A DNA stretch of 8,596 bases from Pseudodesulfovibrio sp. (GTDB lineage Bacteria > Desulfobacterota > Desulfovibrionia > Desulfovibrionales > Desulfovibrionaceae): NCBI GenBank assembly GCA_022712815.1, contig JAFLJW010000295.1:1-8596 (forward strand). Reading direction: 5' to 3'. Shown here in pieces: positions 6,515 to 8,596 of this stretch. A program made the translations under genes and the position numbers. How positions within the stretch are numbered: the first letter of the stretch is position 1; the number at the start of each line of letters is the position of its first letter. A model generated the notes under the pieces. That model was not told the DNA's origin. It searched no databases and was given only the letters and a program-made list of their open reading frames with translations.

Positions 6515-7117
6515 TTAGGTAGTTACGTATTTGATCTTGTCAAGAAGGTACTTTTCCATTTCGCGGCGATCTTTTCTGAGACGAACCATCTCATTTTCCA
6601 TGATCTTGAGCTTTTCTTTCAAGAGTCCGTTTTCCGTTTTGAGCGTTTCGGTCTCTTCTGTCTGACTGGCGATGCGCAGGGCAACCTCTTCAAGCCCTTG
6701 CTTGACGTCTGAGAGATCCGGGCTACCATCGGAGTCGGTGGCCAGAACACTACGGATGCCTTCGCCCACGGACTTGGCGATTTCAAGGCCAATGGCGGCG
6801 GCCATCTTCATGGCAGGTTCTATGGCATTGGCGTTCATCGGGACCGGTGTGTTCAGGGTAGCAGGCATGGCATCAGCCTGAAGGGGATAGGACTGGGAGA
6901 GCTGGTCCATGACATCGCGGGCAGTGTGGCCTTCCTTGAGCAGACGGGAGATGGTGCCGAAGACTTCAATGGCTTCAGGCTTGAAACGTTTCTGCCGTCC
7001 CCGGCCCACACTGGGCAAATGCTGGGCGAATCGATTTTTCCAGTAGTGAACGGTTGATTCGGGCAACTCTAATTCACGGGCGATTTCTGCCACGGAAAGC
7101 ACTTTCTTGCCAGTCAT
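6515..7117 (-). CDS. MerR-type DNA-binding protein with C-terminal coiled coil
   Basis: This 200-aa protein starts with a MerR-like winged helix-turn-helix at about residues 5-72: LSVAEIARELELPESTVHYW at 7-26, then the wing region (GRGRQKRFKPEAIEVFGTIS) and a helix ending near LSQSY. A low-complexity Ala/Pro/Met linker (82-115) follows. Residues about 134-196 form a charged heptad-rich coiled coil (KTENGLLKEKLKIMENEMVR at 160-179). There is no metal-binding cysteine set or effector-binding domain, so it is not a classical MerR sensor. The layout recalls the chromosome-anchoring protein RacA as well as a coiled-coil transcription factor. The start at 7117 is chosen because GGGAG lies 6 nt upstream; a longer in-frame start at 7159 has no better support. 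A TTGAGA (7184-7189) with a poor -10 (7161-7166) 17 bp away is the best promoter candidate. Its targets are unknown. Confidence 0.85.
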   Translation of the reverse strand: MTGKKVLSVAEIARELELPESTVHYWKNRFAQHLPSVGRGRQKRFKPEAIEVFGTISRLLKEGHTARDVMDQLSQSYPLQADAMPATLNTPVPMNANAIEPAMKMAAAIGLEIAKSVGEGIRSVLATDSDGSPDLSDVKQGLEEVALRIASQTEETETLKTENGLLKEKLKIMENEMVRLRKDRREMEKYLLDKIKYVTT

Positions 7118-7426
7118 GTCACACTCCCTCTGAAGTTTGCACTCTTTGTTGTTCTTCATTGGAGTACAGAAAAAATCGGCCTATCTCAAGAAAAAAATTG
7201 CTCCATCCTATTTGTTTTAAAGAATTTTTATCCTTGTAGTAGCTGTGGAAACTCCGTTGTAGTTGAAATTCATGAGCTTTTCTAGACTTTCTATAGCAAA
7301 AATGGGATAGCAAGTGATACCAATGAAGTCCGGCGAGTTGATAGATTTTATCTATTTGATTAATTCAAAATATATATTTACTGTTTTGCCGTCCACTCTG
7401 CGATACTTTCCAAAATAAGGATGACA
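7118..7426. other. AT-rich divergent region between regulator and MauE-like gene
   Basis: This 309-bp region is clearly more AT-rich than its surroundings. It contains a small palindrome ATAGAT-TTT-ATCTAT (7341-7355) of operator-like size. A possible extended -10 (TGCGATACT, 7399-7407) lies 19 bp ahead of the MauE-like start codon, with no good -35. A weak promoter candidate for the regulator gene lies at 7161-7189. I see no gene; the short ORFs in it have no supported start. Confidence 0.5.
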
Positions 7427-7918
7427 ATGAGAAAATTCCTCATGGCAAAATCACTGTATCTCGCGCTTCGGCTTATCCTCGGTCTGCTGTTCCTCTATGC
7501 AGGGGCCAGCAAATTGACTGATCCCGGCGCGTTTGCCATAGCCATCGACGGCTATGGGCTGGTCTCGTGGGGCATGGCCAAGAACCTTGCCTACGGGTTG
7601 CCGGTGATTGAGGTTGTCACGGGCCTTGGCCTTGTTCTCGACGTCTGTGGTGCATTGGGGATGATTGTTGCACAGTTGTTGGGGTTTATGGGCGTGTTGC
7701 TCTACGCTATCAGTCTGGGACTGGACATGGATTGTGGTTGTTTCGGCCCTGAAGACCCGTCAGGGACCGGGTCCGGCTCTGTCTGGGAAGCCCTCATCCG
7801 CGATATATTCATGTTCGGGGCATGTCTTCTGATTTACTGGCAACGGCGAGCGGCGGGGTTTGTACCCCGGACGTTTGCCCGCATCCTTTCATTCAGGAAA
7901 CAGGCAACCCCCAAATGA
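7427..7918 (+). CDS. MauE/DoxX-like integral membrane protein, redox-associated
   Basis: This 163-aa protein has four predicted membrane segments at about 8-28, 53-74, 76-99 and 122-139, in the arrangement of the MauE/DoxX family. The family motif ASKLTDP (27-33) follows helix 1, and MDCGCFG (101-107) lies just after helix 3 with C103 and C105. MauE is needed for disulfide-rich methylamine dehydrogenase biogenesis, and many homologues pair with a thioredoxin- or rhodanese-like partner, so a thiol-redox or quinone-linked role in the inner membrane is likely; the partner here is not evident. Extra cysteines C74 and C133 lie in or near helices. The start at 7427 is chosen over the in-frame ATG at 7421 because AAGG (7417-7420) touches 7421 but lies 6 nt from 7427. 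There is no methylamine pathway here, so the MauE name should not be read as that pathway. Confidence 0.85.
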   Translation: MRKFLMAKSLYLALRLILGLLFLYAGASKLTDPGAFAIAIDGYGLVSWGMAKNLAYGLPVIEVVTGLGLVLDVCGALGMIVAQLLGFMGVLLYAISLGLDMDCGCFGPEDPSGTGSGSVWEALIRDIFMFGACLLIYWQRRAAGFVPRTFARILSFRKQATPK

Positions 7919-8031
7919 ACAAATCGATTCTCGTCCCTGTCTTTTTTATGACCGGTTGCTTTGGGCGGATCTTTTTTTGTGACTTTGCAAGCTACTGCAC
8001 CAACTGCCAGCTTCCGTCAGGCTGCCTGTAG
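7915..8031 (+). pseudogene. 38-codon ORF coupled to the MauE-like gene; possible remnant or tiny lipoprotein
   Basis: ATGA at 7915-7918 overlaps the stop of the MauE-like gene, a classic translational-coupling arrangement. The product begins MNKSILVPVFFMTGC, which reads like a short lipoprotein signal with a lipobox-like MTGC. It then runs into Cys-rich residues and stops at 8031, after passing into the antisense of the convergent lipoprotein gene's 3' end (from 7992). The likeliest reading is the 5' stump of a second operon gene whose remainder was lost. A genuine small lipoprotein or a chance ORF cannot be excluded. Confidence is low. Confidence 0.3.
7950..7978 (+). terminator. Weak possible terminator after the MauE-like gene
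   Basis: GACCG (7950-7954) can pair with CGGATC (7966-7971) with one bulged A around an 11-nt loop, followed directly by seven T (7972-7978). The stem is short and the loop large, so termination is uncertain. Confidence 0.3.
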
Positions 8032-8435
8032 GCCTTGGCGTACACGGTTTCCGTCTTTCCGTTAGCCATTTTAGCTTTCAGGGTCACATCGCGTTCGATA
8101 CGGCCATCGCTGTACTGGTGCGTCGGTTCGGGGATGGCTTCATAGTGCGTATAAGTGTCGGGATTGGTCCAGGTTGATCTGGAACCGGAGGGCATGGTTT
8201 CCAGCGTATTGGACATCTGTGTTTGGTCGTACTTGTCCATTTCGTTGCCGACTATGTAGCCGACCAATAGCCCGGCCCCACCGCCTATGGCCGCGCCGGA
8301 AACCTTGTTCTTGAACGTCAATGCACCGATGGTGGCTCCGGCCAGAGAGCCGAGCAAGGCGGAATTCTGGGCAGACGTGGTCTTGCAGGCGGTCATCAGC
8401 GACAGCATCAGGATAAGGGCGATAAATGTTCTCAT
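7992..8435 (-). CDS. Glycine-zipper outer-membrane-type lipoprotein (17-kDa antigen-like)
   Basis: The 147-aa precursor begins with a signal peptide and lipobox LMTAC, with Cys17 the likely lipidated residue. Lys18 after it, rather than Asp, suggests sorting to the outer membrane. Residues about 27-64 form a glycine-zipper segment (GSLAGATIGALTFKNK, then GAAIGGGAGLLVGYIVGNEM), as in 17-kDa surface antigen/SlyB-like proteins. The C-terminal part (100-147) is hydrophilic and ends in YRQPDGSWQLV, a pattern seen at the end of that family. The ATG follows AAGGAGA (8441-8447) by 5 nt. It is a single gene convergent with the MauE-like gene, with a sigma-54-type promoter just upstream. Family role is cell-envelope integrity; the specific function is unknown. 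No good terminator was seen after the stop. Confidence 0.88.
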   Translation of the reverse strand: MRTFIALILMLSLMTACKTTSAQNSALLGSLAGATIGALTFKNKVSGAAIGGGAGLLVGYIVGNEMDKYDQTQMSNTLETMPSGSRSTWTNPDTYTHYEAIPEPTHQYSDGRIERDVTLKAKMANGKTETVYAKAYRQPDGSWQLVQ

Positions 8436-8482
8436 GATTTTCTCCTTGTGGCCGGCTGGCCTTGTGTTCGTTACTCAGAAGA

Positions 8483-8497
8483 AGCAACAAGCGTGCC
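8483..8497 (-). promoter_or_regulatory. Sigma-54 (-24/-12) promoter of the lipoprotein gene
   Basis: On the minus strand, GGCACG-CTTG-TTGCT matches the sigma-54 consensus TGGCACG-N4-TTGCW almost perfectly, with the invariant GG and GC 12 bp apart. The predicted start near 8472 gives a leader of about 37 nt. Transcription from such promoters needs an enhancer-binding ATPase; a phased direct repeat lies upstream at a fitting distance. Confidence 0.7.
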
Positions 8498-8541
8498 GGA
8501 GAAACACCCTTGAAATATTTAAGCTTTTAAAAAAAACAAAG

Positions 8542-8561
8542 TAACCGGAAGCTAACCGGAA
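8542..8561. repeat. Tandem 9-bp direct repeat TAACCGGAA, 11-bp period
   Basis: TAACCGGAA occurs at 8542-8550 and again at 8553-8561, one helical turn apart. It lies about 70-89 bp upstream of the predicted sigma-54 start, with a T4A8 tract (8525-8536) between. The spacing fits an activator-binding site; it could equally serve a gene beyond the right edge. Confidence 0.5.
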
Positions 8562-8596
8562 AAGAAATTGCACACCCAAACGCAAGAATGGTTCAC

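Noticed and set aside
7118..7159. 14-codon N-terminal extension of the MerR-type protein
   Set aside because: The ATG at 7117 has GGGAG at the right distance and opens into the DNA-binding domain; the extension is hydrophilic filler.
1..8596. CRISPR array, tRNA, rRNA, insertion sequence, prophage or toxin-antitoxin pair
   Set aside because: I found no regularly spaced repeats, cloverleaf, transposase, integrase or paired small toxin/antitoxin ORFs on either strand.

Overview
The window looks like a piece of chromosome from a Gram-negative, flagellated, probably deltaproteobacterial organism of the Desulfovibrio/Pseudodesulfovibrio type. That placement is an inference from the gene set: a PIN-PhoH protein, an Hsp90, a FlgM-like anti-sigma factor, a CgeB-type glycosyltransferase, a PilZ protein and a glycine-zipper lipoprotein behind a sigma-54-type promoter. 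No rRNA or other taxonomic marker is present. I recognise no prophage, insertion sequence, CRISPR array, tRNA or toxin-antitoxin pair.

Layout. 1-990 (minus) is the N-terminal 330 codons of a PIN-PhoH ATPase that runs off the left edge. 991-1359 is non-coding and holds a good extended -10 promoter. 1360-2019 (plus) is a PilZ (c-di-GMP receptor) protein with a TTG start. It converges on 2123-3781 (minus), a CgeB-like glycosyltransferase with an alpha-helical tail; that gene's terminator lies between the two. 3782-4157 is a 376-bp divergent region. It contains a sigma-28-like promoter and a leader of stacked inverted repeats ahead of 4158-4385 (plus), a FlgM-type anti-sigma-28 factor. A long inverted repeat separates flgM from the convergent htpG (4484-6400, minus). 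Behind htpG, and separated from it by a hairpin terminator, is a 200-aa MerR-type DNA-binding protein with a coiled-coil tail (6515-7117, minus). An AT-rich divergent region leads to a MauE/DoxX-like membrane protein (7427-7918, plus), which overlaps by ATGA a 38-codon ORF that may be a gene remnant. The last gene is a 147-aa glycine-zipper lipoprotein (7992-8435, minus), preceded by a near-consensus -24/-12 promoter and a helically phased direct repeat.

How the genes fit together. The genes are mostly single transcription units rather than one operon. The middle of the window (PilZ, glycosyltransferase, FlgM) has a motility/surface flavour: c-di-GMP sensing, a possible surface or flagellin glycosylation enzyme, and the brake on late flagellar gene expression. 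A joint role is inferred only from proximity. The right half is stress and envelope housekeeping: chaperone, regulator, redox-type membrane protein, lipoprotein. I see no clear new multi-gene system. The most interesting signals are regulatory: the flgM leader, the sigma-54 control region at the right end, and structures in the htpG 5' UTR.
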